64,000 bases of DNA from Bettongia penicillata ogilbyi. Lineage: Eukaryota; Chordata; Mammalia; Diprotodontia; Potoroidae. The notes beneath the pieces are model-generated. The model searched no databases and was not told where the DNA came from. It saw only the letters and a list, made by a program, of their open reading frames with translations. The stretch lies in the NCBI GenBank assembly GCA_023548195.1, contig JAJHZJ010000028.1, positions 620,001-684,000 on the forward strand. The letters run 5' to 3'. Below, piece by piece: positions 12,286 through 25,180 of this stretch (position 1 is the first letter of the stretch; the number at the start of each line of letters is the position of its first letter). Made by a program: the position numbers and the translations under genes.

Positions 12286-13129
12286 TAATCTGTCCCATAG
12301 AAAAAGAAAAAGAAAAGTGAGAAAGTTCAGCAAAATTTAACAATCCTTCCCAGCCTATATCATTTGCCACTTTATATTTGCAATTTATAGTGATTCTAAG
12401 GGAAGAAACAAAAATGTAAGGTTACACTTCTTGTATAAATAAGGTTTTAGGCCTGAGGAAAAGACAATATCTATAGTCACTTTCTCTTCAATGTTCCTTT
12501 TAGTGTTATTACTTCCCCAAATTCAATGAGCTTTAGATTATGATAGTCTTAGACACAGGTATTATTCAGGAGCAGTGAAAGCTCAGCCTTTGATGATTGA
12601 TATGAGTTAAAGGGAAGAGGGTAGATCATACACATCACAAAGGTCATCTCAGGAGAAAGACATCTGGGAAGCCTTATTCTGCTTACACAAAAATTTTTTA
12701 TCTTGTCAATAGCACATAATTCACTTCAAGATATTTCACTTTACAAGTATCAAATATCCCAAAAGATTTTGCTTATTGAATTAGAGCTGATCATTTGCTT
12801 TGGAATAAGAATATTCTAGCAAATATTCTATTATAATTATAAAAGTATTAATGGGGAAAAAGTAAATATTATTCTGAAAATTGTGCTATCATGTTATTTT
12901 TCCCAAAATAACATATTCTGTATGTTCAAATTTTTCCAAAGTCCCATAAATATGTAACTTCTATACAAATACAGTGATTTAAATTTTAAGTACCTATTTT
13001 AAATTAGTTTTAAAAGGGGGAAGACATCATTTCTAGAAATTATTTACTGTATAGGTTTGCTTGTTCAATCAGGTTTTGATTTTTAAACTAATAATTTTGA
13101 CACAAACTTCTTTTAGATTTAAAAAAAAT
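12286..13129. other. Unassigned AT-rich sequence
   Basis: No repeat family or gene recognised. Confidence 0.35.
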
Positions 13130-13275
13130 TAACCAACTGTCAATCAGCAAATGTCTATTCTTCACCTACCATGTGTATGGTTCTGGACTCAGAGCTGGTA
13201 ATACTGAGATAAAAGTGAAAGAATTCATGCCTTCATGAATCTTGCAATCCAGCAGGGGAGACACATATATATGTA
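13130..13275 (-). mobile_element. L2 3' tail fragment
   Basis: Antisense L2 end: AATCAGCAAATGTCTATTC, CACCTACCATGTGTATGG, CAGAGCTGGTAATACTG, and CTTGCAATCCAGCAGGGGAG. Confidence 0.65.
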
Positions 13276-13934
13276 GGTGGGCAGTAGCTTACATGTTAAA
13301 GAGGAAAGTCTCTGTTATATAGGAGTAGAGGACTGAAAGAGGTGACTTCTTTGACTAAAGTAAGGGTTAACTTCAACACCTTACATAATACTGAGTCTCT
13401 CACAGTTCAGAGAACTCTATTGTAACATCTGATATTCATTTCCAAAGCCTACATCCTCCTCCACTGTAGTTATCATTATGAAAGCATCTTTCAAGTGCTC
13501 TTATCAAGTTTTCTATATGCTTGGTCTGATGGCTTTGAACAATAGTGGCAATTTGTTATAGAGCCGCTTTTCTCTCCAACACTACAGATGAATCAAAGCA
13601 TACAAAAACTATTTCTGCTGCTGCTGCTCAGGATCAAATGAGAGAAAAGGGAGTTTGCTTTAAACTGAATGAAATACCTACTCTACTCCTCACAAACTTT
13701 CAGATGGGAAATTGTTTCAGAGGTCAATTTTACATATATTGAAACATGAGAGCACGTTTAGAAAGAGACCTACTTTCAAAAATCTTTCATTCCATGTTCA
13801 TTTTATATATGCTCTTGCCTTTTGTTTGGAGATTTAAACAAATCAAGTCCTATCACTATTAAGTTGCTGGAATCATTATCTTTCAGAAGATGTTTCTTCC
13901 CACCATCATGGAGGATGTCCACTCCAAAGTCCAA
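13276..13934. other. Unassigned sequence
   Basis: No repeat family or gene recognised. Confidence 0.3.
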
Positions 13935-14465
13935 AATTAATCAATCAAAATTTATTAAGTATTTACTATGTGCTAGACAATGTGCAATGTTCTGGGGATA
14001 CAAAAGAAGCATAATACAGCCCTGAATTTCAAGGAGCATACAATCGAATGGGGTAGACAACATGCAAACACATGCACTAAAATACAAGCTACATATAAGA
14101 TAAATAGAAAATGATTAACAGAGAGGAGATATTCGAAATAAGAAGAGTTGGGAAAAGGTTTCCTATAAAAGATGGAATTTTAATTGGAACTTAACAAAAG
14201 TCATGGAAACAAGTTGATACAGTTTAGGATAGAAGACATTCTAGGCAGAGAAAAGAAGCAACCAGAAAAAAGCCTGGAGCCAAGAGATAGAGTGTCTTTT
14301 CCATGAAATGGCCAGGTCAGTATATCTAGATCTAGAGTACAATGAAAGGAGTAAGATATAAGAAGATTGCAACGGTAGGAAGGAGCTAGGTTATGAAAAG
14401 CTTTGAATGCCAAACATTTTTTGTTTGATAATGGAGGCAATAGACTTGCTTGGATCTTCAAATAG
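13935..14465 (-). mobile_element. L2 LINE, 3' part
   Basis: It starts with the L2 tail (AATTTATTAAGTATTTACTA, GTTCTGGGGATACAAAAG), continues through the 3' UTR with CAACATGCAAACAC and AGAAAATGATTAACAGAGAG, then the last coding region (GGTTTCCTATAAAAGATGG, GTTATGAAAAGCTTTGAATG). Antisense, about 530 bp, no intact frame. Confidence 0.75.
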
Positions 14466-15374
14466 AAGAGGGATGCTCTATAGCTTATGAGGACTTCCAG
14501 ATGACATCAAGTAATATTATGCTATTCTTATCAAGCCCATAGCTCCACATACCTTCTTCCTAAATGAGATAAAAACTCAAAAATATTCATCTCAAATATT
14601 TAAACAGATGGGAAATTATACAAACAATTTCCATTGTCAAGACTATGAAATGCAATTGGCTAAATAACCCACAGACCTCATCCTTCTTGTGAAGTTACTT
14701 CAGGGAGACAAAGAACATCCCAGAGATAAAAAAGAGAAGAGTTGACTGGAATGACTTGAGGAAATTTCAGAGCCCTTTAATGAGTCCAAACTTCTCCCTG
14801 AAATAGATGTCCATAATTACAAAATAAATAACTTTCTAGTGATGTTGAATTGAAGGTGTATGGAATGTCACTGTCTGAAGAGTAAATATTGTAATCAACC
14901 AGAGAAAAACTGGAAGTAAGGTGAAGAGCATTAGTAAGCTAAAAATATTCCTTGCTAAGATTTGTGCAACAAAAGTGGTACAAATTATATTGTCAGAAAT
15001 ATACATGACTTAATAAAGAGGCAGCTTAAAACTGTGTAGGGATAAATGATAAGAAATACTCTCCTTGTGTACTCTCCCGGTAGACACACAAAGTCCAAGA
15101 GAGAGCTAGTAAAGTATCTAGGCAAAGGTAAAAACATATTAAACAAGTGTCCAGTGGAAAAAAATATAATACATGGAGAATAGTTACAAAGTATGAGAAG
15201 GTAAAAAATAGTTTGAAATTCATTCTGGGAGGGAGTACCTCAATTAATGAAGTCATGATGGATTGAGCTATTGAAATATTTTTTATTAAGACAAATGCTA
15301 CTTTTGATCATTGACCGAAGCTTCCAGGTATTATAATAAATACTTGAAAATTAAGTAATGTGGATATGAGGTGC
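14466..15374. other. Unassigned sequence
   Basis: No gene recognised. It may hold a further decayed piece of the adjoining L2, which I could not confirm. Confidence 0.35.
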
Positions 15375-15580
15375 ATTCAATAGATTGCTGAACTTGGAGT
15401 TGGAAAGATGTAGCTTCAGAACCCTGCTCTACACACTAGTTGTATGAACTTGAACAAATCATTTGGTCTCTATGGTCATCAGTTTCCTCAAATGTAAAAT
15501 TAAGAAATTGGACTCAATGTTTTCTAAGGTCCTTTCCAGCTCTAAATTGATGGCTCTATGGTATCATGATCTTCCAGCAT
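15375..15580 (+). mobile_element. MIR/THER-type SINE
   Basis: Sense order: GAACTTGGAGTTGGAAAG, CACTAGTTGTATGAACTTG, CAGTTTCCTCAAATGTAAAA, then the THER-like end GGTCCTTTCCAGCTCTAAAT and GGCTCTATGGTATCATGAT. Confidence 0.75.
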
Positions 15581-17319
15581 GAAACTACATTTACTTTGTA
15601 CAATTATGTAGCAGAGTAATAATAAAAGAAAACAAAAGAAAGTAAAAAAACTGAACTTATGTACCTAAGACTTGGATTATGGATCTTAACTATAATCTTA
15701 ACTATGGAAAAAATATTTTACCAATTTGAATAACAGTTTGATATAGTCACATAAATTAATCTAGGTATAGTTTCATATAGGAATATAAAAATGATCATAT
15801 TGGTCAACAGAAAAAAGGAGCATTTAACTTAATGTTGCCTTCTTTGAGGATAGGGATAAGGGAGCTTCAAGACATGTCCATTTATCCAGGATCTTCATTA
15901 CAAGAAGATTTCAGAATTTTCCATTAATTTCATAAAAAGAATATTGTGGTTTGTTACTAAATTATTTTTATGGCTCCATGATACAATCCACATAGGTAAT
16001 CCTTCAACTAATGAGAATCACAACTCTAGATAAGATTCTCTTTCCATGTCTTTTCATCTTTTGTGATTCTAAATTATGTTATTTTATAAATCCTTCAGTC
16101 TTCCATAAAACGCCCTCTAATCTGCCACAGGCTTTCCTCATGTTTTCAGTATCATGGAAGAACCAAAGTTCTGTTTTGATTTGCCATTTGTCCCCTTTTA
16201 CTAAATGACTGGACCAACTTTGTTTTTAGTTACATTACTTTAGTATTACTTAGAATAAAACCTGGAAATACCCTATAGAAATAAAAATGCAAAATCACTT
16301 CCCTATGCTACTATACTGTTAAATCTTGATTAAAAATGTAGTATCTGACTTACAAATACAAAAATCCCAGTCCAGAAATATTAAGCAATGTGTCAGAATT
16401 TTAATTTATGAATGGAAGGAGAAGAGTTATTTCTCAAAATGACTAGACTTGTGTGCCCTGATGTCAATAACGTATGATAAGAATTCTCCTTCTGGCTATA
16501 TAGGACCAACACAAACTATTTCCTTTAATAAAAATTAAAAACTTTCCTCAAATTTCAGCATTTTCTTTATCTCTTTTTTACAGGCCCAACTTAGAAGTAG
16601 TTTTCAATGCAATCTTCTTGCTTCCTGCTATCTTTCAGGTCCAATTTCAGCTAGCAGGGTCAGGGGTGAATAGTTCAGAGCCCTGCTTAATAATTCCTGT
16701 GTTCTCTGTGCTGCCCAGAACTAAATTTTGCCCTCACCTTTGGCAGCAGAATCAGAAAACACAGCAAAGAGATGAAGAAAAAATAGAGAGAGCTGAAATG
16801 TTGCTTATATTTAAAAATAAAATCAGTCCCCCAAACTTCTAAACAATTTTTTAAAAGAGTGACAAAGGATAGCAGCCCTGACTTCTTGACTTCTTTCAGA
16901 TGTGTGTCTCTTCTTTAGAATAATATATTTGGTCTTTGATTACATATTTTATCTTAGTAGAAACTAGATATTTTGTCACATGAAGCTGAGCATCTGTTCT
17001 ATTATCCATAAAATAGCACAGTTCAGTTAAATTCATATTTTTAATTAGACAAGTAATTTAATTTTAGCCTAATCAAACACAGTGTATTAGGTTTTTATAG
17101 GTACCATAATTACAATTATGTAGCTTTTTTTTTTTAAATCAGTTCCATGCTTCTGTATTTTAGTACGGATTGACTCCTTATAATCTCATTGATCAGTACT
17201 CCCTCCTTTGGTGCAGAGAGTAACTAACTGTTCCTGCCAATCCTGTAAAACTTTTGTCAATGAATAAATCCTTCACAGATGGTTACCTTAATAATGTGCT
17301 GGGGAAGGAAAGGAAAGAA
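15581..17319. other. Unassigned AT-rich sequence
   Basis: About 1.7 kb with no recognised repeat family, exon or structured element. Small frames, the longest 74 codons at 16618-16842, have no support. Confidence 0.4.
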
Positions 17320-17590
17320 GGAAACAATGACTTCGTAAGTGTCTACTGTGTGTTAAGTGCTTTATAAATATCCTCTCTTTTGATAAAAATTCACAATAAC
17401 CCTGAAAGGTAGATGATGATGATGAGGATGAGGATGATTCCCACATGATCACAGTTAAGGAAATTGAAGTAGAAAGAGATTAAGTGAAGTCACAGAGCTA
17501 TGGCACACAGAGTGTCTGAGTCTAGATATAAACTCAGATCTTCCAGGCTCCTGGCCTTTTACTGAATCCATGGTACTACCTCAGGCCTTC
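17320..17590 (-). mobile_element. MIR-type SINE with trinucleotide-like insertion
   Basis: Antisense MIR order: GTGTTAAGTGCTTTATAAAT, TTCACAATAACCCTGAAAGG, then a GATGAT/GAGGAT tract, GGAAATTGAAGTAGAAAG, TAAACTCAGATCTTCCAGGC. The GAT-rich tract at about 17413-17438 is a local expansion. Confidence 0.75.
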
Positions 17591-19204
17591 TTCTAGACAA
17601 GAGAAACTGTTTTCGTTAGTGGTTCAATTCAATTTTAAAATCTTAGAAGATACCAAAGGACCATCCTCCTTAAGAAAAGGACATTACTTTACCACAGTAT
17701 ACAAAAGATATTCAATAAAAGCATAGTGTTGATTCATTTGGACCAAAGTTCCCAGCCTCCACATTTCACATGGTGGTGTATCTATCAAAAGAATTTGCCA
17801 AGCCTGTGATATCCCAAATCTGTATGCACACAGATTTTCTATTTTCATTATCAAGAAGTTACAATAACAATTCAAACCTCAGTTCCATGAACCAATTAAG
17901 CCTCAAGAATAGATTCAGTGCCATTCAAAAACAAATTTAGCTTACATGAGGTACATGTTGCTACTACAACAGTCTTAAAAGTGTATACTGTGATTACATT
18001 GGGACTTCCTCATTCTCACTACATAACTATTACACTATTGAGAGAAAAGTTCTCTTCTTTTTTGATAACATAATTTATATAACTTCTCCTGAGAGATCCT
18101 TCAGTTGTATAATAGTTTATTCATATCTACTATGGGCTTCTCCATTGCATTTTGGATGACTCTCAAATTTAATTCTTCATAAACTATAGAATTCTATGAT
18201 GTGAAGAAATGTAGCATTACCAAAAGACTATTATAGTTTAAAAGATGGGCCACTATTTCCAGTAAAAGGTGGGACCACAAAAGAAAAAGAAAACTGTTAT
18301 TTCTCAAAGTCATTCATACTACCCTTCTCTTATTAAATATTAAACTCGGGTTATTGTTCATAGCAATTTCCCAGTAGAGGAAAATTCCATTTATTCAAGA
18401 TAACTAAAGAATAGGGTATTTTAGTTAGCAGAGTGTATGTGTTTATGTGTATCCATGCATACATATTTTATGTATATGTGCACACATATATATGTACTTA
18501 TATAATTTGGAGAAAGAAAAGAAAGTAGGTATTATACATATAATATACACATATTTCAAATTTTAGAGAAATATTTTACATATGTGCAACCACCATGATA
18601 AGAAATGTAATATTTCTTTGATTATTCAAGAGATATTTTAGAGTTTTGTAATTTGCCGGTATAATCATTCTGAATGATAGCTCATTGTGCATTCTAGTAT
18701 TCATGGGGTATTTTGGAGACTGGATACGTCAACTGTTAGAATATTTAAATCATTTCCTGTTTAAAGCAAATATATGATTTCAATTCTGTGCTAGATTTAC
18801 TTTAGCCACAAGTAGTGTAAAATGTGTAAAGCATAGTCATTATATTTCTGAATCTTTTGAGATTTTTTTTAATATAATACACAGAAGTCTATGACATACA
18901 GAACATATCGTACATTTAACCTTTATGGAAAAATATTGGCATCAACAACTGTTGTGATGTTCACTTTGTAAACTGGTGGCATATAGATCTCAAAACAAAA
19001 GGTTTTGAATGTTCAGGATGGCAAATTCTGAGAAAAAAATGTATTGTTTATCATATATTACATAGAAGAAATTTGGAATTTATTCACTGATTGTAAGTTT
19101 CATGGAATACAAATCATTCTACAAATTTGGACCATATTTCAAGGAAACTGAACTTTTTATAATCTCTTTTATAAAATCTGCTGAATCTAGTTCTTTGAAT
19201 ATTA
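17591..19204. other. Unassigned AT-rich sequence
   Basis: About 1.6 kb without recognised genes or repeat families, apart from TA/TG-rich low-complexity DNA near 18430-18560. Confidence 0.4.
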
Positions 19205-19860
19205 ATACTTTATAGGCTGCAAGTCAACAAATATTTATTAAACACTTACTATGTACCAGGTTTTGTACTAAATCCTGGAGTTACAAAGAAAAGCAAAAAA
19301 CAGTATCTGCTCTCAAGAATCTCCCAGTCTAAAGGGGCACCAACATATATGTACAAACAATATATATGGGTAGATGATAGATAGACAAATAGATATAGAT
19401 AATAAATGGGAGGAAAGATTATCATATTAAGGGAGATGAGGAAAAGTTTCTTCTAGAAGATGGAATTTTAGCTTAAATTTCAATGAATCCAGGAAGATGT
19501 GGAGGAAATAGTTCCAGGCATATAGTATCCAGAGACTGAATATTATGTGAAAACCAGCAATGAGGCTGGTGTCACTGGATCACAGGATGGTGATGGTGGC
19601 AGAGGGAAGTTGGCAAGTTGTAAGAAGAACGAAAGGTATCAGTGCCTCTTATAAAGAGCTTTGAAGGCCAAATAGCTAGCAGATATGAATACATCAAGTG
19701 GAATTTTTGAGAATGGGACAATATGGGAATGTCTGTTGAGAAGAAGTAAGTAGAGAGGGAGATGATGAATATAAGTGAAGTGAAGATGATAAAAAGGGAA
19801 GAGATAGGATAGAGTGGGAACATTTGTACAAGCTGAAGTGTTTGCCTTGGTAAGGACAAG
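19205..19860 (-). mobile_element. L2 LINE, 3' part
   Basis: Antisense L2 tail (AATATTTATTAAACACTTAC, GAGTTACAAAGAAAAGCA), 3' UTR with TCTCCCAGTCTAAAGGGG, then coding-end blocks TTTCTTCTAGAAGATGGAAT and AAGAGCTTTGAAGGCCAAAT. The match is reasonable to about 19700 and weaker beyond. A purine-rich stretch continues to about 20170, unassigned. Confidence 0.65.
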
Positions 19861-20204
19861 GGCTATTTCTTCAATATGAGTAAGAGGCAGAGGAGGAGAT
19901 AGTAGCAGAAGTCATCTGAGTTAAGTGAAATGAAAAGGAGACAAGAATAGAGTGCTCAGGGAATAGATTCAGATTGTGTGTGTGTGAGCATGTGTGAAAT
20001 AAGATAAAGCTCAAAGTCAAGAAGGGAAAATGGAGAATCTTTAAAGGTTTCAGGAGGGGTGAAATTATTTGGAAGAGGTAATATGATAAAGGGAATGGAG
20101 AATCAATTAGGAAGGTGTGATTGTTTTATAGCAATGAGAGCAATGTCAGTTGAGATTATGTAACATAAATTTGTAATGGATCTAGTCAACATACAGTATC
20201 AGTT

Positions 20205-20295
20205 TTCTTCTCCCTCTCTGTCTGTCTCTGTCTGTCTCTGTCTGTCTTTGTCTGTCTTTCTTTGTCTGTCTCTGTCTCTGTCTCTCTGTCTCTCT

Positions 20296-20356
<61 letters not shown>

Positions 20357-20403
20357 ATATATATACACACCTGTATACACACACACACAAACATACACAC
20401 ACC
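20205..20403. repeat. Compound microsatellite (TCTG)n-(TC)n-(CA)n
   Basis: TCTG/TCTC units run from about 20211, become nearly pure TC to about 20355, then TA and CA repeats to 20403. Long serine/leucine frames on one strand and arginine/glutamate frames on the other come only from this repeat. Confidence 0.95.
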
Positions 20404-20631
20404 CCATTCTAAAATCTTGCAAAAAAAGTACAATTCAATAAAAATTATATACAAAATACCATGATTTCTGAGGGAGTTAAAATGATGAAAAGAAAAAAAT
20501 TAGTTACCCTCCTCAAGGAATTTATAATCTGGTGGCAGGGTTCAGTATGTATAAAAATGAGTTTGCTCTGAGGTAGGATCAATTATGTTTACTGAATTGA
20601 ATTGTGTTTTTTTGCAATTTTGGGGAGGGGT

Positions 20632-20676
<45 letters not shown>

Positions 20677-21261
20677 GATATGTCCTTGACACACAAGGTA
20701 ATACTTTTCCAGAAGGTCAGAAATGTTTTCAGACTACAGCCCTTTGTGCTTTCAAACACGTATTTCAATGCTTTATTTTTTCCTTTAATTTCATTAATGT
20801 GTGTCAATGAATAATAACCAGCAATAAAGATACCATTTCTGGTGTAATTCCTATATTTACAGGAAAAAAAGATGGCATAAGCTATATGTCCCAGGACAAG
20901 TCATTTAAACTATTCTGCGCTTCATTTTCCTCATCTCTAAAAATGAGACGATTGGAGGTTAATGGAATTTATGGTCCCTTGCAAAAATAAACCAGTTATT
21001 CTTTTATGCTATGATATCTCCTTAAAAAAAAACACTGGTAATTCATTCTAGGAGGTCTTCTTGAAATTACTGTGCATAATCAGAATAAAAGAACTCTAAG
21101 CCAATATTTTGGCCAAAATTAAATAATCAAACATAGTCTACAATTTTTTCCCCAATCTTGCTTTTTGAAGATAATTCAATTCAATTCAAAAATAATAACA
21201 AATGTAACAGCTAATATATGCAATTTGATACTGATCTTATTTTCAAGCAACTTACTATATA
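20404..21261. other. Unassigned sequence with (TG)n tract
   Basis: A TG microsatellite occupies about 20631-20673. Nothing else was recognised before the RTE element. Confidence 0.5.
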
Positions 21262-22445
21262 ATAAATCCAGTCAACAAGCTGGTGTGCCTACCAAAAGGA
21301 GTGGATGACAGACCCATGACAATGAGATTGCCGCTCACAGGAAAACACCATGCCACCATCATCAGTGTCTATGCTCCCACCATGACAAACCCTGATGAGA
21401 TCAAAGAAAAATTTTATGAAGACCTAGAGACACTTATCATCAATATGCCAAAAAAGGACAAGCTTATAATTCTGGGTGACTTTAATGATAGAGTAGACTC
21501 AGATTACCAGACATGGCAGGGAGGAGGAATGGAGCTAACAGCAATAGTCATTTAGACTTGTGCATCACATGACCTTTTCATCACCAACACTAATTTTCAT
21601 TTACCTAAATGCAATAAAACTTCTTGGATGTACCCTCATAGCAAATATTGGCATCTAATAGACTATGTGATTATAAGGAGAAGAGACAAACAGAATGTGA
21701 GAGTGACAAAGACAGTGTGGGATGCAGAGTGCTAGACTGAGCATAGACTTATCTTTTCCAAGGTAAATATTTGCATTCATCAAAAATGCTGCCCCCAAGG
21801 CAAAATGACTACCAGAAGAATTAATGTCAATAAATGAGAGTTCTTCTCTGAGCATGAACAGTGTGTTGCTAACTTGGAGGGAAACCTGAGCCAACACACA
21901 GTTGGCAACAGTGGAGCAGAAAAGGAGTGGGCAACTTTCAGAGATTTGGTGTACAGCACTGCATTTCCTCATCTGAGTCAGTACACTCTCAAACACCAAG
22001 ACTGGTTTCATGAAAACAATGGGGAAATTCAGAAGCTGCTAAATGGCAAACTTGAATTCCACAGGATATACCAGCAGGATAGCTCATCCACCTCTAAGAA
22101 AGCAGCAATTAATTCCCTCAAAAGCAAAGTACAAGCAAAGCTTGGAGAGATGCAGGATTCCTGGCTCAGTAAGAAAGACAGACGAAATTCAATTTTATGG
22201 TGATAGTAACAGTCCAAAGCTGTGCTCTGTGAGCAAAACAGAATTGGGACAGCACAAAGTAAATCTAGGATTTACAAATTTGGAGTATCCACCCCAAATA
22301 TTCACACAGATTATCTGTGCCCGACCTGTGGAAGAGCATTCTAGGCTCATATTGGTCTGATCAGCCACAGTTAGACACACTGATATTTCACTTTGTCATG
22401 GTAATGTCATTTTGGTCCTCTTAGAGAATGAGGGACAACAATCAA
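21262..22445 (+). mobile_element. BovB-like RTE LINE, internally deleted
   Basis: The frame at 21283-21555 and its continuation show the apurinic endonuclease of RTE elements: SVYAPTM, KLIILGDFNDRVDSDYQTW, then SWMYPHSKYWHLIDYVIIRR. The linker follows (AEKEWATFRDLVYSTAF, LKHQDWFHENNGEIQKLL, KLGEMQDSWLSKK). At about 22190-22250 the sequence jumps to the RTE 3' end, with TTGGTCTGATCAGCCACAGT, TGTCATTTTGGTCCTCTTAG and a GGACAACAATCAACCA tail. The reverse transcriptase is therefore missing and there are in-frame stops. The 5' end is also missing, as is usual for RTE copies. Confidence 0.85.
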
Positions 22446-22650
22446 CCAGAGTAGTGAATAGAAAAAGGGCCCTCAAGTCAGAAAAAACTGAGTTCGGATC
22501 TCATGTTCAATATTAACCTAAATAAATATTTAACTTCGTAGATCATTGGGCAGCTTTCAAAGATGCCAAGTTACAGTTTCCTTATCTGTGAGGTAACTGA
22601 CAATTTCAGTTCCTATTCCCTCCTTAAGGAGGGCAAACGGTGACCTACAA
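22446..22650 (+). mobile_element. Marsupial SINE, diverged
   Basis: It has the usual head (GAGTTCGGATCTCATGTTC) and a mid block with CAGTTTCCTTATCTGTGAGG. It directly follows the RTE tail, which suggests a SINE landed at or beside the RTE end. Confidence 0.55.
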
Positions 22651-23184
22651 AACCACTATAAAACAAGTTTGACATGTAACTCACCAGCAGTCATTTTGAA
22701 GAAATCAAAAGGAAACTAGAGCTGCTTTTTACATAGAATTCAACAAATCATTATTTCAATGCTAGATAAATACCAAGAATTGCATGCTCTTTAGCCAGAT
22801 CCTAATCCTGAATTCCACTGGAGATTTTTAGCCTTTTCCACTAACTCTCAATATGAGTTCTTTGGTAACTGGGCAAATGAAGGCACCAAGAGAAATAGAA
22901 AAGATTGTGGAAGAATGTTGATGGTACCATCTGTTAAGCCTTGAGAATCAATCAAAGTTCATTAATTTATAATAATTCTAAAAAGCCCAGTCCAAATTAA
23001 TTGAAAATATATATATATGTATATATATACATATATATGTATACATATATATATATAATGGAGTATTTTAAAGAGAATTGTAGCTTTATTACTATTACAG
23101 AATAACTTGAAGTTGGAGGGGGAAAAATTAGCAATGCAAAGTTTCTTAGCACTTGATTTGAATGCTAGACCTTAGTGAATTAAA
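22651..23184. other. Unassigned sequence with (TA)n
   Basis: A TA/TG-rich low-complexity tract lies at about 23007-23057; otherwise nothing recognised. Confidence 0.45.
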
Positions 23185-23550
23185 GCAGTGTACAGTAGTG
23201 GAATGAACATTGGCCTTGGAGATAGCTTTAAATAATGGTTCTTATACTAGTGGTGGGACCTTGAGTAAGTTATTCAATCTCTTTCAGTCTAAGATTCTTT
23301 ATCTATAAGATGGAAATAATAGTACTTGCTAACAATAAGAGAGAACTTCTATGGTATGACAGAAAAAAATTGATTTTGGTATATGATCTAAGTTCAATTA
23401 TCAGCTCTGTCAGCAACTAGCTTTGCAACAACTTTTGTTACTTAACCTCTCTGGCCTCAAGTTTTTCATATGTAGAGTGGTGGCACGGAAATAGATGGCC
23501 TCTCAGACCACTTCCAGCTTTTAGTGTACCATATAACCTATCTCTATGAA
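23185..23550 (+). mobile_element. Two MIR/THER-type SINEs in tandem
   Basis: The first (about 23185-23340) has GTGGTGGGACCTTGAGTAAG and TTATCTATAAGATGGAAATA. The second (about 23345-23550) has TTACTTAACCTCTCTGGCC and the THER-type end GATGGCCTCTCAGACC, CTTCCAGC. Confidence 0.7.
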
Positions 23551-24394
23551 TTTTGATTACATAATTATATTAACATGTTTTATTAGAAAAACAATTCAAA
23601 ATTTATATATCAATTATATATAAATGTGTGCTTCTCAAATCCTTTGAAGGAAGGTAGACCAAGATGGTGGAATAAAGGCAAGGATTCACCTGAATTCCTA
23701 CAAATTTCCCTCCAAATAATTTAAAATAATGCCTTAAGCTGAATTCTGAAGCATCAGAATCAATAAAAGTTTAAGATAAAAAAAATTTTGGAACCTTGAA
23801 TTGCTTAGGAGGGTAGCTTAATGGGGTGGGGTTAAAACATGGAGCCCAGCACATACCATAAAGTGCAAGTTGGAGGAGATGGGGAATAGTACCAGACCTT
23901 GAAGACAGATCAGCAGCAGCAGCCTCTGGAGTTCTCAGCCCAGAAAGAGTAAGGGGGTTGAACATCTGGTGAGATTACAGGAACCATTTGCTGGCCCTAG
24001 GTACAGCATTCTGTCTCATTGTATATGCACAGTTCTGGGTCACAGTCCAAGAGCAAAGAGAAGCACCAGCTCACTAGCATTTGCAGGACAGAGATACAGG
24101 TGCCCTGGTAACAGTTCCAGGGCAGAGACTAGGGCTTATGTTTGATCACAGACAAGAGCACAAGTCAGAAAAGCAGTGACCAAACCTCTCCTTAGATCAT
24201 ACCAATTTGAAAGATCAGAAAAGTTACAAACTACCAGAACTAGCTCTGAAAACATTAGCAAGAAAGTCCTGAAGCGGGAGACAGTGACCCCTATAACCCA
24301 GAAGCAGAGCCAAACTTTAAAATAAAGTTATAAGTAAAAGAAAAAGAACTAGAAAAATGATCAAAAAACAAGCAAAGAAACTGACCACTGAAAG

Positions 24395-25180
24395 TTACTA
24401 TGGAAAATCAAAAAAATAAAATGAAATAAATGAAGACAACAAAGTCAAAATCGTAACATGCAAAACCCTAAAGGGGAAAAAGGTGAATTGGTCACAGAAT
24501 CAAAAAGAATTTCTAGAAGAATTCAAAAAGAATTCCAAAAAGAACTTTAAAAATCAAATTAAAAAATAGAGAAATTTTGGGACAAAAAATGAGAGTGATG
24601 CAAGATTATGGAAAAAAATTAAAAATTTGGTAAAGGAATTTCAAAAAATGAAGAAAATAACACTTTACAAAACAGAATTGGCCAAATGGTAAAAAAGGTA
24701 TAAATATCCAACAAAGAGAAATGGATAATCTGAAAGTATTGATGAAAAAAAGTCTAGACATCATTTTTCAAGAAATTATCAAGAAAAACTGCCCTGATAT
24801 CCTAGACCAAAAGGGTAAAATAGAAATTGAAGAATCCAGTAATTACTTTCTAATAGAGATCTCAAAATGAAAACTGCCATGTCATGGAGAAAATATTTCA
24901 AGCGCATGGAGAACATTTCAAATATAATGGATCCACAGTCAGGATAACAAAAGATTTAGATACTTCAACATCAAAGTATTTCAGGACTTGAAATATGATA
25001 TTCTAGAGGGCAAAAAATCTAGGACTGTGATCAAGAATAGCCTATACAGTAAGCAAAACTGTGTACAAACATTTTAGCAGAAAAAATGAATATTCAATAA
25101 AATAGTGGACTTCTAAGCATTCCTGATGAAAAAAGCAGATCTGAAAAGAAAAACTGACCTTCAAATACAGTACTCAAATA
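24395..25180 (+). pseudogene. L1 ORF1 relic (old L1)
   Basis: The region aligns in order with ORF1 of the HAL1 copies: coiled-coil repeats rich in Lys and Glu, then KSLDIIFQEIIKKNCPDIL (from about 24750), the RITKDL block (about 24945) and the KADLKRKTDLQ end (about 25135-25160). Many stops and deletions interrupt it, and the PRNIVAKFQ block is largely lost. Known role in the family: a trimeric RNA-binding protein of the L1 particle. This copy is not translatable. Confidence 0.75.

Noticed and set aside
20176..20454. Ser/Leu-rich and Arg/Glu-rich ORFs
   Set aside because: They are translations of the TCTG/TC microsatellite on the two strands.
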